This document shows, in pieces, positions 1 to 8,248 of a stretch of 52,399 nt of DNA. The translations under genes and the position numbers were made by a program. Position 1 is the first letter of the stretch. Every line of letters begins with the position of its first letter. The DNA is from Seribacter sulfatis (GTDB taxonomy: Bacteria > Verrucomicrobiota > Verrucomicrobiia > Opitutales > Seribacteraceae): NCBI RefSeq assembly GCF_964187635.1, contig NZ_CAXLMO010000006.1, positions 1 to 52,399 on the forward strand, read 5' to 3'. The notes under the pieces were generated by a model. The model was not told the DNA's origin, searched no databases, and saw only the letters and a list, made by a program, of their open reading frames with translations.

Positions 1-99
1 AAAATTTGGGGGCTACTATCATTAGAGGTTTGGATGCAGGAATTCCATGATAAAGCTAGTGAATACAAAAAACAACTAACACAAGAAAGATTAACTTAA
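1..99 (+). CDS. Asparagine synthase (glutamine-hydrolysing), C-terminal end only
   Basis: The window opens inside a reading frame that stays open from base 1 and stops with TAA at 97-99, giving 32 residues. The segment around WGLLSLEVWMQEF resembles the conserved tail of class B asparagine synthases (pattern lW-LL-LE-W---F). Such enzymes transfer glutamine amide nitrogen to aspartate, and paralogues inside polysaccharide loci may amidate sugars or other acids. The stop overlaps the start of the next gene (TAATG), so it belongs to the same operon as the downstream epimerases. The assignment rests on a short tail only; the rest of the gene lies upstream of the window. Confidence 0.6.
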   Translation, partial: KIWGLLSLEVWMQEFHDKASEYKKQLTQERLT

Positions 100-1040
100 T
101 GAAAACACTGATAACAGGAGGACTTGGTCAAATTGGTTCACATATTGCTGAAATGATGCTGGAACGGGGAGATAAAGTATTAGTCATCGATAATTTGGCA
201 ACGGGTCGCAGAGAACACCTAGCGGAACACCAAAACCTTAACGTTGTAATTGGAAGTATTGCAGATAACGATTTGGTCAAAAAATGTTTTGTTGATTTTA
301 AACCTGATTCGGTTGTTCATACTGCAGCATCCTACAAAGATCCCAATGACTGGTATAACGATTCGCTTACTAATTGCGTCGGAGGTTCGAATGTAATTCA
401 GGCTGCAAAAGAGCACGATGTGAAGCGATTCGTGTATTTCCAAACATCACTGTGTTATGGCTTAAAACCATTGGAGCAACCGATTACGCTAAGTCATCCT
501 AAGTTTCCTGCTTCAACAAGCTATGCCATAACGAAAACAGCTAATGAAGATTTCCTTGAGATCTCAGGTCTAGATTTTGTGACATTTCGTCTGGCAAATG
601 TTGTTGGTCCAAGAAACGTAGCCGGCCCATTACCAATTTTTTATCAAAGGCTCAAAGATGGAAAACAGTGTTTCGTTACAAAATCTAGACGAGATTTTGT
701 TTTTGTAAAAGATCTTGCTCGGGTCGTTTTAAAAGCTTGTGACGGTGTTGGGCACGGAGCATATCATTTTTCTTCTGGTTCTGATGTTGCAATTGAGGAA
801 CTTTATAATGCAGTGGTAAAGGCCATGTCCTTTTCAGAATTCCCTCAACCTGAAATTAAAGAGCTTGGTGCCGATGATGTGGTTTCTATATTGTTGGATC
901 CTTCAAGAACTTTTGAGGATTTCGGTGAATTTGAATTTACACCAATTGAGGAAACTGTAGCACAAGCAATCGAATATTTTGAGGAACACGGAACCTTGGG
1001 TGAATACACCCATTTGAGGCTTAAGGATGAAAAGAAATGA
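99..1040 (+). CDS. NAD-dependent epimerase/dehydratase (extended SDR), copy 1
   Basis: A 313-residue extended short-chain dehydrogenase/reductase. The N-terminal Rossmann motif GGLGQIG lies at residues 7-13, an acidic residue (Asp31) ends the second strand as expected for NAD binding, and the catalytic pair is Tyr142/Lys146 (YAITK), with Thr116/Ser117 in QTSLCYG as the likely partner. Family members epimerise or dehydrate nucleotide-activated sugars; the substrate cannot be read from sequence. It overlaps the upstream asparagine synthase by one base and the next, clearly paralogous, SDR by four bases (ATGA), so the genes are probably translationally coupled within a surface-polysaccharide operon. 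The start is fixed by the TAATG junction. Confidence 0.9.
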   Translation: MKTLITGGLGQIGSHIAEMMLERGDKVLVIDNLATGRREHLAEHQNLNVVIGSIADNDLVKKCFVDFKPDSVVHTAASYKDPNDWYNDSLTNCVGGSNVIQAAKEHDVKRFVYFQTSLCYGLKPLEQPITLSHPKFPASTSYAITKTANEDFLEISGLDFVTFRLANVVGPRNVAGPLPIFYQRLKDGKQCFVTKSRRDFVFVKDLARVVLKACDGVGHGAYHFSSGSDVAIEELYNAVVKAMSFSEFPQPEIKELGADDVVSILLDPSRTFEDFGEFEFTPIEETVAQAIEYFEEHGTLGEYTHLRLKDEKK

Positions 1041-1978
1041 ATTATAGAATTTTAATTACTGGCGGTGCAGGTTGCTTAGGGTCAAACTTAATCGAGCATT
1101 ATTTTCCCAAAGGATGTGACATCAAAGTAATTGATAATTTTGCAACAGGTAAAAAAGAAGTAGTACCCGAACAGGACCGTTTAAGCGTGATTGAAGGTTC
1201 TATTGATGATTCTGCTTTAGTTGAAAAAACTTTTGCAGATTTTCGACCTGATTATGTCATTCATAGTGCTGCATCATACAAAGACCCTAGTGATTGGAGC
1301 GAAGATGCTAAAACAAACATCTTGGGCACTATTAATATCGTCAAAGCCGCGGAGAAATACGGAGTAAAGCGTTTGATCAATTTTCAAACCGCTCTATGTT
1401 ATGGAAGACCTAACACAGTTCCCATACCGGTTGATCACACAACAAATCCATTTACTAGTTACGGGGTTTCAAAGACTGCGGGAGAATCATATTTGATTCA
1501 GGCAGATTTACCAACCATCTCATTTAGGTTAGCAAATATATGTGGCCCTCGTTTGGCAATTGGACCAATACCCACCTTCTACAAACGCTTAAAAGCGGGA
1601 CAAAATTGTTTTTGTAGCGAAACAGTCCGTGATTTTTTGGATATGAGCGATTTCTTGAACCTTATGGATTTAGCAATTCAAGAAAAAGCACCGAGTGGAG
1701 TCTTTAATGTTTCTACTGGCGTGGGAAATACGATCCATGATGTATTTTCCGTTGTCAGTTCATACCTTAATATTGAAGTTCCTGAAGTTCCTGTTGTGCC
1801 TGCAGGAGATGATGATGTCGCCGAAGTTGTTTTGGATCCTGTAGAAACCGAAAAAGCGTTTAATTGGAAAGCGAATGTTAATTTTGAAGAGACGATTAAT
1901 AATCAACTTCAATGGTATGATAAATATGGAATTAATGATATCTTCAGCCATCTTGCAGACCCAACTGTTTCATCTTAA
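1037..1978 (+). CDS. NAD-dependent epimerase/dehydratase (extended SDR), copy 2
   Basis: A 313-residue SDR, exactly the length of the preceding gene and visibly homologous to it along its whole length: both carry AASYKDP.DW, the catalytic stretch FQT(S/A)LCYG and Y-x-x-x-K at Tyr142/Lys146 (here YGVSK). The NAD-binding motif GGAGCLG is at residues 9-15. The tandem pair looks like an old local duplication that has diverged, with both active sites intact, so the copies probably act on different sugars or form a heteromer. The start overlaps the upstream stop (ATGA). The sugar-nucleotide substrate is unknown. Confidence 0.9.
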   Translation: MNYRILITGGAGCLGSNLIEHYFPKGCDIKVIDNFATGKKEVVPEQDRLSVIEGSIDDSALVEKTFADFRPDYVIHSAASYKDPSDWSEDAKTNILGTINIVKAAEKYGVKRLINFQTALCYGRPNTVPIPVDHTTNPFTSYGVSKTAGESYLIQADLPTISFRLANICGPRLAIGPIPTFYKRLKAGQNCFCSETVRDFLDMSDFLNLMDLAIQEKAPSGVFNVSTGVGNTIHDVFSVVSSYLNIEVPEVPVVPAGDDDVAEVVLDPVETEKAFNWKANVNFEETINNQLQWYDKYGINDIFSHLADPTVSS

Positions 1979-1998
1979 TAATAGAAAGATATTAGATT

Positions 1999-3063
1999 AT
2001 GTCAGATACAACTACTCTTAAAAACGCCAAGATTTTAATAGTTGGAGGTGCAGGTTTTGTAGGGTGTAATTTGTGCCGTCACATTCTTGATAAACATGAT
2101 CCCAAAGAAATTTGGATTATTGACAACTTGCTCTCTTCAGAGATATCAAATGTACCTGAGGATTCTAAAGTTAACTTTATTTTTGGCTCTGTTGCAGATG
2201 ATAGAGTATTGGCAAAATTACCCGATGATTTAGAATTGGTTTTTCATCTTGCATGCTACCATGGGAACCAATCCTCAATTGCAGACCCCATTGCTGACCA
2301 CGATAATAATACCATTACATCCTTAAAGCTTTTTGATCACTTAAAAGAAAGTAAGAATTTAAAGAAAATTGTATATGCCGCAGCAGGTTGTGCAGTGGCA
2401 GAGAAAACATTTGAAGATCCAACAGCAACATCTGAGGATGCTCCGGTTTCCCTTTTTCATGACAGTCCTTATTCAATTTCAAAACTCGTGGGTGAAATGT
2501 ATGGTAATTACTTTTGGAATCGTCATGGATTGCCATTTGTTAAGGCCCGTTTTCAAAATGTTTACGGGCCAAGAGAAATTCTAGGAGCCGGAAGTTGGCG
2601 GGGAACACCTCACACCGTGTGGCGAAATGTTATTCCAACCTTTATCTGGAAGTCTTTAAATGAAGAAGCTTTACCATTGGACAACGGAGGCAATGCGAGC
2701 AGAGATTTTATTTTTGTTGAAGACATGGCAAAGGGTCTTGTTGGCTGTGCTCAAGAAGGACAGCCAGGCGAAGCTTACAATCTTGCATCCGGAGTGGAAA
2801 CGACGATTAAAGATCTTGCAACATATATCAACGAGTTAACTGGGAATAAAACTTCAGTTGATTTAAAACCGGCCAGAGACTGGGATCGATCTGGGAAGCG
2901 TTTTGGAGCAACTTTAAAATCCAAAGAAAAATTAAATTTCTCAGCAACTGTTTCCATAAAGAATGGACTTGCCAAAACTGTTGATTGGACGAAAAAGAAT
3001 AGAGAATTAATTAATCAGTCCATAGAAAAACATGAATTTATGATTAATCAATTCTCTTCGTGA
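1999..3063 (+). CDS. NAD-dependent epimerase/dehydratase (extended SDR), divergent third copy
   Basis: A 354-residue extended SDR in the same operon, 20 bases after the second copy. Rossmann motif GGAGFVG is at residues 16-22 and the YSISK pair at Tyr158/Lys162. The strand that normally supplies the catalytic Ser/Thr (consensus Y-x-S-S) reads YAAAGCAVAE at 126-135, so the usual serine is replaced, with a cysteine nearby. The C-terminal half (ARFQNVYGPREILGAG and SRDFIFVEDMAKG) is typical of UDP-glucose 4-epimerase-like enzymes that act on nucleotide sugars. It is more divergent than the two preceding copies. The reaction is unassigned; it may be a dehydratase or epimerase step toward a rare sugar. 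Confidence 0.88.
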   Translation: MSDTTTLKNAKILIVGGAGFVGCNLCRHILDKHDPKEIWIIDNLLSSEISNVPEDSKVNFIFGSVADDRVLAKLPDDLELVFHLACYHGNQSSIADPIADHDNNTITSLKLFDHLKESKNLKKIVYAAAGCAVAEKTFEDPTATSEDAPVSLFHDSPYSISKLVGEMYGNYFWNRHGLPFVKARFQNVYGPREILGAGSWRGTPHTVWRNVIPTFIWKSLNEEALPLDNGGNASRDFIFVEDMAKGLVGCAQEGQPGEAYNLASGVETTIKDLATYINELTGNKTSVDLKPARDWDRSGKRFGATLKSKEKLNFSATVSIKNGLAKTVDWTKKNRELINQSIEKHEFMINQFSS

Positions 3064-3152
3064 CCTCATTTTTAAATTGATGCTTTGCATACGTTAATTA
3101 CCGAAAAGTTATTTGCTCAGTTCTTAGTTATCAGCGATATTGATGCCTTTGC

Positions 3153-4442
3153 GTGAAAATCTTATTATACTGTAATCGTCCAAAAGATTCCACTGACGCC
3201 GATACGATCACAGATCACATAGATTCGTTTTCAAATTTTTCCAAAAATCGTATTACAGTTTGGTCTAGCTTAGCAGGTTTACCAAATGAAGAATTACTTA
3301 ATACTTTCGATTCGATTATAATACACTATTCGCTTTCATTTCTATATGACTCATTTATCCCTCCTGAATCTCTTTCTAAACTAAGAAAATTTAAAGGACT
3401 TAAGATATTATTTATTCAAGATGAATACAGAAGAGTCGATTATATCTGTGAAAAAGTTAAATTTGCAAAAATTCAAGCTATATTCACATGTGCTCCAAGT
3501 GCTGTAGCTGAAAAAATTTATCATAAACTTGTTCCTAATATTCAATTAATTACAACGCTTACGGGTTATGTGCCTGAAAAGCTTCTAAAAGTTAAAAGAA
3601 AAAGTATTTCTGAGAGAAATATTCATGTTGGCTATCGAGCACGGAGACTTCCATTCTGGTATGGGAAAAAAAGTTATGAGAAATATGAAATTGGAAAGCG
3701 ATTTCTTGAACATGCAAAAAAGAGTGAATTGACCTGTGACATTTCCTCTGAAGAAAAAGACAGAATTTATGGAAATCGATGGATAAATTTTATTTCAAAT
3801 TGTAAAGCAACTCTAGGTACTGAAAGTGGTGCAAGTATTATAGATTTTTCTGGGAAAATTGAATATGATTTAAATTGTTGGCAGGCATTTCATCCTTTTT
3901 CAGATTTTAATGATGTCCCCGCTAGTCTTTTAGTTGCTGATGGTGAAATAGATTTGCAAGTGATCTCTCCTCGATGTTTTGAAGCTGCAGCACTTGGAAC
4001 CGTTATGATTCTATACCGTGGTGAATATTCGGGAATATTGAAGCCTGATAGGCATTATCTGGTATTAGAAAAAGATTTTTCGAATATCGATGAAATCATT
4101 AGAAAGATAAAGGATGATCAATTACTTGCTGAAACTGCTCAAAATACATACTCTGATTTAATTCAGACGGGTGACTTTTCCTACAAAACTTTCATTAAGA
4201 AGTTTGATGATGAAATTCTGGAACTCATTAAAAAGAATAATTATCAAAATCTTGGTAAAGTAACCGAGCTCTCAGAGTCTAGTTTTCTATTTAAAAAGAA
4301 TGTTAAACCGAGAAGAAGTCGTTTAAAGAATCTTTTATTTTCTTGTAAGAGAATTATTTGGAGAAACCTTCCTCAATCTTTAAAACTTCTATTGGAAGTG
4401 ACTGTATTAAGAAAAAAAGTTTACCATCATTTATTTTATTAA
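3153..4442 (+). CDS. CgeB-like glycosyltransferase, paralogue A
   Basis: A 429-residue cytoplasmic protein with a GTG start and no membrane segment. The N-terminal half carries IHYS (58-61) and LFIQDEYR (86-93); the C-terminal half has TLGTESGAS (220-228), ISPRCFEAAALGT (271-283) and KDFSN at about 308. The latter resembles the C-terminal FEAAA...G nucleotide-sugar-binding region of CgeB/Glyco_trans_1_2 glycosyltransferases. It is clearly paralogous to the gene at 5578-6912, which shares the same motifs in the same order. It sits between the third SDR and wecB, so a role in assembling the same surface glycan is inferred. It is visibly more AT-rich than its neighbours, which would fit acquisition by transfer. 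Donor and acceptor are unknown. Confidence 0.75.
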   Translation: MKILLYCNRPKDSTDADTITDHIDSFSNFSKNRITVWSSLAGLPNEELLNTFDSIIIHYSLSFLYDSFIPPESLSKLRKFKGLKILFIQDEYRRVDYICEKVKFAKIQAIFTCAPSAVAEKIYHKLVPNIQLITTLTGYVPEKLLKVKRKSISERNIHVGYRARRLPFWYGKKSYEKYEIGKRFLEHAKKSELTCDISSEEKDRIYGNRWINFISNCKATLGTESGASIIDFSGKIEYDLNCWQAFHPFSDFNDVPASLLVADGEIDLQVISPRCFEAAALGTVMILYRGEYSGILKPDRHYLVLEKDFSNIDEIIRKIKDDQLLAETAQNTYSDLIQTGDFSYKTFIKKFDDEILELIKKNNYQNLGKVTELSESSFLFKKNVKPRRSRLKNLLFSCKRIIWRNLPQSLKLLLEVTVLRKKVYHHLFY

Positions 4443-4493
4443 ATCAAGGTTGAGAATTCAATCAGTCGTAACCTAGTTAAACTTGTTTAGAAA

Positions 4494-5564
4494 ATGAAAA
4501 TTTTGTCAGTTGTTGGTGCAAGACCTCAGTTTATAAAGGCAGCAATGCTATCAAAAGCTTGGGCCGAAAAAGATAATTGTGAAGAAGTGCTGGTTCATAC
4601 CGGTCAACATTATGACTCGGCAATGTCTGATGTTTTTTTTGCCGAAATGGATATTCCTGAACCAAAATATCACCTCGGAGTGGGATCAGGATTACACGGT
4701 GCTCAGACTGGCAAAATGCTTGAGGAGATTGAAAAAGTTCTGCTTGAAGAAAAACCTGATTGGGTAGTTATATATGGCGATACAAACTCAACTCTTTCGG
4801 CAGCATTAGCAGCTTCAAAATTACATATCCCACTTGCTCATGTGGAAGCTGGTCTACGCTCTTTTAATCGAAATATGCCAGAAGAGATTAACCGCTTAGT
4901 TGCTGATCAATTATCAGCTATTCGCTTCACCCCTACCCAGGAGGCAACCAATCATTTAATTCAGGAAGGTTTTGATAAAGATTCGATTCACCAGGTTGGA
5001 GATGTAATGTATGACGCGGTGTTACATTTTGGGGGAGGAGAACCAAAAGATTCGATTCTTGATCAGATTGGAATTGATGGGCCTTTTGTACTGGCAACTA
5101 TTCACCGGGCAGAGAATACAGACTGTGCCTCTCGCCTTCGGGCAATTATTACGGGTCTACAGGAAGTTCATCAAGATGTTCCTGTAGTCTGGCCAATTCA
5201 TCCAAGAACTCGAAAAGCATTAAGTGAAATGAATTTAGATTATCAAATTCATATAAGTAATCCAGTTGGTTATTTAGAAATGTTGTATTTGGAAAGAAGG
5301 GCATCTCTTATTGTGACTGACTCCGGGGGAGTACAAAAAGAAGCTTATTTTAATAAAACTCCCTGTGTCACGGCTCGAACAGAAACTGAATGGGTTGAAT
5401 TGGTGGAACAAGGATGGAATCAACTGGCTGATCCCACCGACCCTGGAAGTATTCCCAAATGTGTCCGGGGAGCATTAAGTCAAGATTTGCCCGATTATAA
5501 TACAAATCTTTATGGGGATGGGCAGTCGGCTAAAAATATGGTTGATATTCTCATTAATCATTAA
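4494..5564 (+). CDS. wecB: UDP-N-acetylglucosamine 2-epimerase (non-hydrolysing)
   Basis: A 356-residue cytoplasmic enzyme interconverting UDP-GlcNAc and UDP-ManNAc. Family landmarks are present: the N-terminal GARPQFIKAA (8-17), HTGQHYD (35-41), the VEAGLRSFNRNMPEE segment near residue 117, and TDSGGVQKEA near 275. The length matches the family. It lies between two paralogous glycosyltransferase genes, which suggests that ManNAc or a derivative is one of the sugars of the encoded glycan. No wecC-type ManNAc dehydrogenase is visible in the window. There is no obvious ribosome-binding site before the ATG. Confidence 0.95.
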   Translation: MKILSVVGARPQFIKAAMLSKAWAEKDNCEEVLVHTGQHYDSAMSDVFFAEMDIPEPKYHLGVGSGLHGAQTGKMLEEIEKVLLEEKPDWVVIYGDTNSTLSAALAASKLHIPLAHVEAGLRSFNRNMPEEINRLVADQLSAIRFTPTQEATNHLIQEGFDKDSIHQVGDVMYDAVLHFGGGEPKDSILDQIGIDGPFVLATIHRAENTDCASRLRAIITGLQEVHQDVPVVWPIHPRTRKALSEMNLDYQIHISNPVGYLEMLYLERRASLIVTDSGGVQKEAYFNKTPCVTARTETEWVELVEQGWNQLADPTDPGSIPKCVRGALSQDLPDYNTNLYGDGQSAKNMVDILINH

Positions 5565-5577
5565 GTTTTAAATCCTA

Positions 5578-6912
5578 GTGAGTAGAGCTCGTAATATTCT
5601 TTTTTTTGCAAACACAAATCATAATGCTGATTGTGTGGCAGAGCATATTTCTGCGGTTCAGGCACAATCAAAACATAATTGGTTTGTTTTAAATTCACTT
5701 CGGAATCGAATGGTAAGTAAATTGGATCTAAATCATTTTGATGCTGTTGGTTTTCATTATTCTATTCACCCTCATGAATCGTATTATTGTTCAAAGGAAT
5801 TATTTGAGAAGGTTCGTAATTATACCGGCGTTAAATTTCTTTTCTTACAGGATGAGTATGAAAATGTAGATTTAACAAGCTCGGCAATGTTTGATTTGGG
5901 AATGGATATTCTGTTCACAGTCGTACGTCCTGAATTACATTATGTATCATATGACCATCCAGGGTTGGCACAGATGAAAAGGGTCACTGTTATGGCTGGG
6001 TACGCTCCAGATCCAGAGAAAAATTACGAATTTGTTCCTATGCAGGATAGAAATACGGACATATTTTATAGAAGCCGCGTTTGTCCTTTAAATGCGGGGA
6101 AATTAGGTTATGAAAAATCTTTGATTGCTAGAAGGGTTAAAGAGAAATCTGTAAAATATAATCTGAATGTTGATATTAGTGTTCGTGAAGAAGATAGACT
6201 TTATGGGAATGATTGGATTAATTCCTTATCTCATTGCCGGGCAACCTTGGGAACTGAAAGTGGTGCAAGCGTATGGGACCGAGATGGAGGTGTGGCCCGA
6301 GAACTGGATGAAGCACTTGGGCGAAACCCACATGCTAGTTTTGAAGAATTATTTGAAGAAGTGTTAAAGCCTCATGATGGAAAATTATTATATTCTAGTA
6401 TCTCACCAAGGATCTTTGAAGCGGCAGCATTAAAGACTCCTCAAATACTTTTTCCCGGTTGGTATAATGAATTAATTAAGCCAGGTGTTCATTATTTTGA
6501 ATTGAAAAAAGATTTTTCAAATTTTGAAGAGATGGTCAAAGTATTGAAAGATGGTGATTTTCTTTCTGAGTTAGCCGAAAATGCTTATCGGGATTTAATC
6601 GCTTCGAAACTTCATAATCAGAATAGTCTTGGACTTGTGGTGAATGAGGCATTAGAAGAGAGGTGGGGATTAAATGCATATGAAACTGCTTCGAGTCCGA
6701 AGCAAATAGAACATTCGATCAACGAAGTTGAGAAAAAATATAAAACTTCTAAAATTTTGTCTAATTTCAGTGCAGAAATCACTTTTGGTATTCAGCATTT
6801 TTTAAAAGTGATCCACAATCCAAGGTATCGCGGATTGCGAAAATTTAAACGACTCTACGAAATCTTTCTCAGATATTGCACGCACTTGAAGCCCCGCTTG
6901 ATTAGAAGTTGA
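5578..6912 (+). CDS. CgeB-like glycosyltransferase, paralogue B
   Basis: A 444-residue protein with a GTG start, 13 bases after wecB. It repeats the diagnostic pattern of the gene at 3153-4442: FHYSIH near residue 59, FLFLQDEYENVD near 87-98, TLGTESGAS near 220-230, ISPRIFEAAALKTPQ and KDFSNFEEM. The CgeB/Glyco_trans_1_2-like C-terminal part suggests a GT-B glycosyltransferase using a nucleotide sugar. The two copies are too divergent to be a recent duplication, so they probably add different residues or make different linkages. It is followed by the initiating sugar transferase, supporting a role in repeat-unit assembly on a lipid carrier. No experimental function is known to me for this exact family. 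Confidence 0.75.
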   Translation: MSRARNILFFANTNHNADCVAEHISAVQAQSKHNWFVLNSLRNRMVSKLDLNHFDAVGFHYSIHPHESYYCSKELFEKVRNYTGVKFLFLQDEYENVDLTSSAMFDLGMDILFTVVRPELHYVSYDHPGLAQMKRVTVMAGYAPDPEKNYEFVPMQDRNTDIFYRSRVCPLNAGKLGYEKSLIARRVKEKSVKYNLNVDISVREEDRLYGNDWINSLSHCRATLGTESGASVWDRDGGVARELDEALGRNPHASFEELFEEVLKPHDGKLLYSSISPRIFEAAALKTPQILFPGWYNELIKPGVHYFELKKDFSNFEEMVKVLKDGDFLSELAENAYRDLIASKLHNQNSLGLVVNEALEERWGLNAYETASSPKQIEHSINEVEKKYKTSKILSNFSAEITFGIQHFLKVIHNPRYRGLRKFKRLYEIFLRYCTHLKPRLIRS

Positions 6913-6922
6913 GAAATCTTTT

Positions 6923-8248
6923 TTGAATATGGCGAGATCAAATAATTGGAATCTAAGTAAAAGTGCTAAGGTCTTTACGAGCTTATCTATCTCAGTTTTG
7001 GTGGCCTATTTAATTCCTCGGTATTTTTCGCCGATCATGGAAACTCTGGTTCTCGTCAGTAAAGAAAAGCATTTTCTCTACACGATTTGCTTCGGTTTTT
7101 CTTTTTTAGTTTTTGGGGAAATGACCGGAGTACTGGACCAAAATTTTAAGAGTCTCTCTTTTCGTCATTTTTTGCTTTTTTTATTATCTTCTATTCTTGC
7201 CAGTCTGGTACTTTTATTAGTTGTTTGGATTTTTGAATATAAATTTATTGGCCGATATGCCATTTTGAAAATTGGTTTTTTTGCGGGCTTTGGAAATTTT
7301 CTCTTATTTTGGTTCTTCAATCTTCTTGCTCAAAAGAATCCATTAAAAATTCTTCTCAATACATCTTTGAAAAATGAAGAAAAACTGAAAAAAGATTTTA
7401 AAAACCTGCCGTTTGAAATTTATTCATTACAAGGCGAAAATAGTAGTTCAGAAGAAGAAGTAATCAAACTTTGTAGTAAAAATGAAATTGATTTAGTGGT
7501 AATGGAGAATGGGTTAGGAAAAGACAAACTTGAGATTATTCCATTCCTTCAACTTGGAACCCGCGTGATGGGTATCGTTGAGTTTTACGAAAATTATTTA
7601 GAAAAAATTCCAGTCGCGCATGTTGATCAATCTTGGTTAGCCAGATTGGATTTACGATTCCGAGATCCTTTATCTCACAAATTCAAGCGCATACTGGATA
7701 TAATGATCGGGTTCTTTGGTTTGATTTTTACTTTCCCGCTAATTATCTCTGCATTACTTATTACTGCATTAGAATCGGGATTCCCAGTTTTTTTTAGCCA
7801 AAACCGCACGGGCTTTTTAGGGCAACCTTATATTCTTTTCAAAATTCGAACAATGAGGGTAAATGCCGAAGAAAAAAATGCAAAATGGGCCGAGGAGAAT
7901 GACAACCGAGTAACTGTGGCCGGTTCTTTTTTTAGAAAATGGAGAATTGACGAGATTCCACAGTTTTGGAATGTCATTAAAGGAGAGATGTCTATTGTAG
8001 GACCTCGACCTGAAAGACCTGAATTTCAAGATAGGCTTATCAAGAAAGTTCCGCATTGGAATTGTCGGCATTTGGTAAAGCCTGGCTTGACAGGATGGGC
8101 ACAGATTAAATTTCGTTATGCATCGGACATGGAATCCTCCGAAGAAAAGCTCGCTTATGATCTATATTATATTAAACACGCATCCATTCTAATGGATATT
8201 CAAATTATTCTTTCGACTCTGCGGTCTTTAGCAAAAGGAAGTAGATGA
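6923..8248 (+). CDS. Polyprenyl-phosphate sugar transferase (initiating glycosylphosphotransferase)
   Basis: A 441-residue membrane protein that transfers a sugar-1-phosphate to undecaprenyl phosphate, the first step of repeat-unit synthesis. About four N-terminal hydrophobic helices (residues 12-125) precede a soluble nucleotide-binding-like region. A re-entrant hydrophobic segment (KRILDIMIGFFGLIF) then leads into the bacterial sugar-transferase domain with FFSQNRTGFLGQPY, the KIRTM motif, WRIDEIPQFWNVIKGEMS and GPRPERPEF. This is the WbaP/WcaJ (polyprenyl glycosylphosphotransferase) architecture. A TTG start at 6923 is used here; ATG at 6929 is equally possible. It overlaps galE by four bases (ATGA), so substrate supply and transfer are probably co-expressed. 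Confidence 0.92.
   Translation: MNMARSNNWNLSKSAKVFTSLSISVLVAYLIPRYFSPIMETLVLVSKEKHFLYTICFGFSFLVFGEMTGVLDQNFKSLSFRHFLLFLLSSILASLVLLLVVWIFEYKFIGRYAILKIGFFAGFGNFLLFWFFNLLAQKNPLKILLNTSLKNEEKLKKDFKNLPFEIYSLQGENSSSEEEVIKLCSKNEIDLVVMENGLGKDKLEIIPFLQLGTRVMGIVEFYENYLEKIPVAHVDQSWLARLDLRFRDPLSHKFKRILDIMIGFFGLIFTFPLIISALLITALESGFPVFFSQNRTGFLGQPYILFKIRTMRVNAEEKNAKWAEENDNRVTVAGSFFRKWRIDEIPQFWNVIKGEMSIVGPRPERPEFQDRLIKKVPHWNCRHLVKPGLTGWAQIKFRYASDMESSEEKLAYDLYYIKHASILMDIQIILSTLRSLAKGSR

Noticed and set aside
99..1978. Possibility that the first two SDR genes are one frameshifted gene
   Set aside because: Each has a complete Rossmann motif, active site and C-terminus and the same length; they are tandem paralogues.
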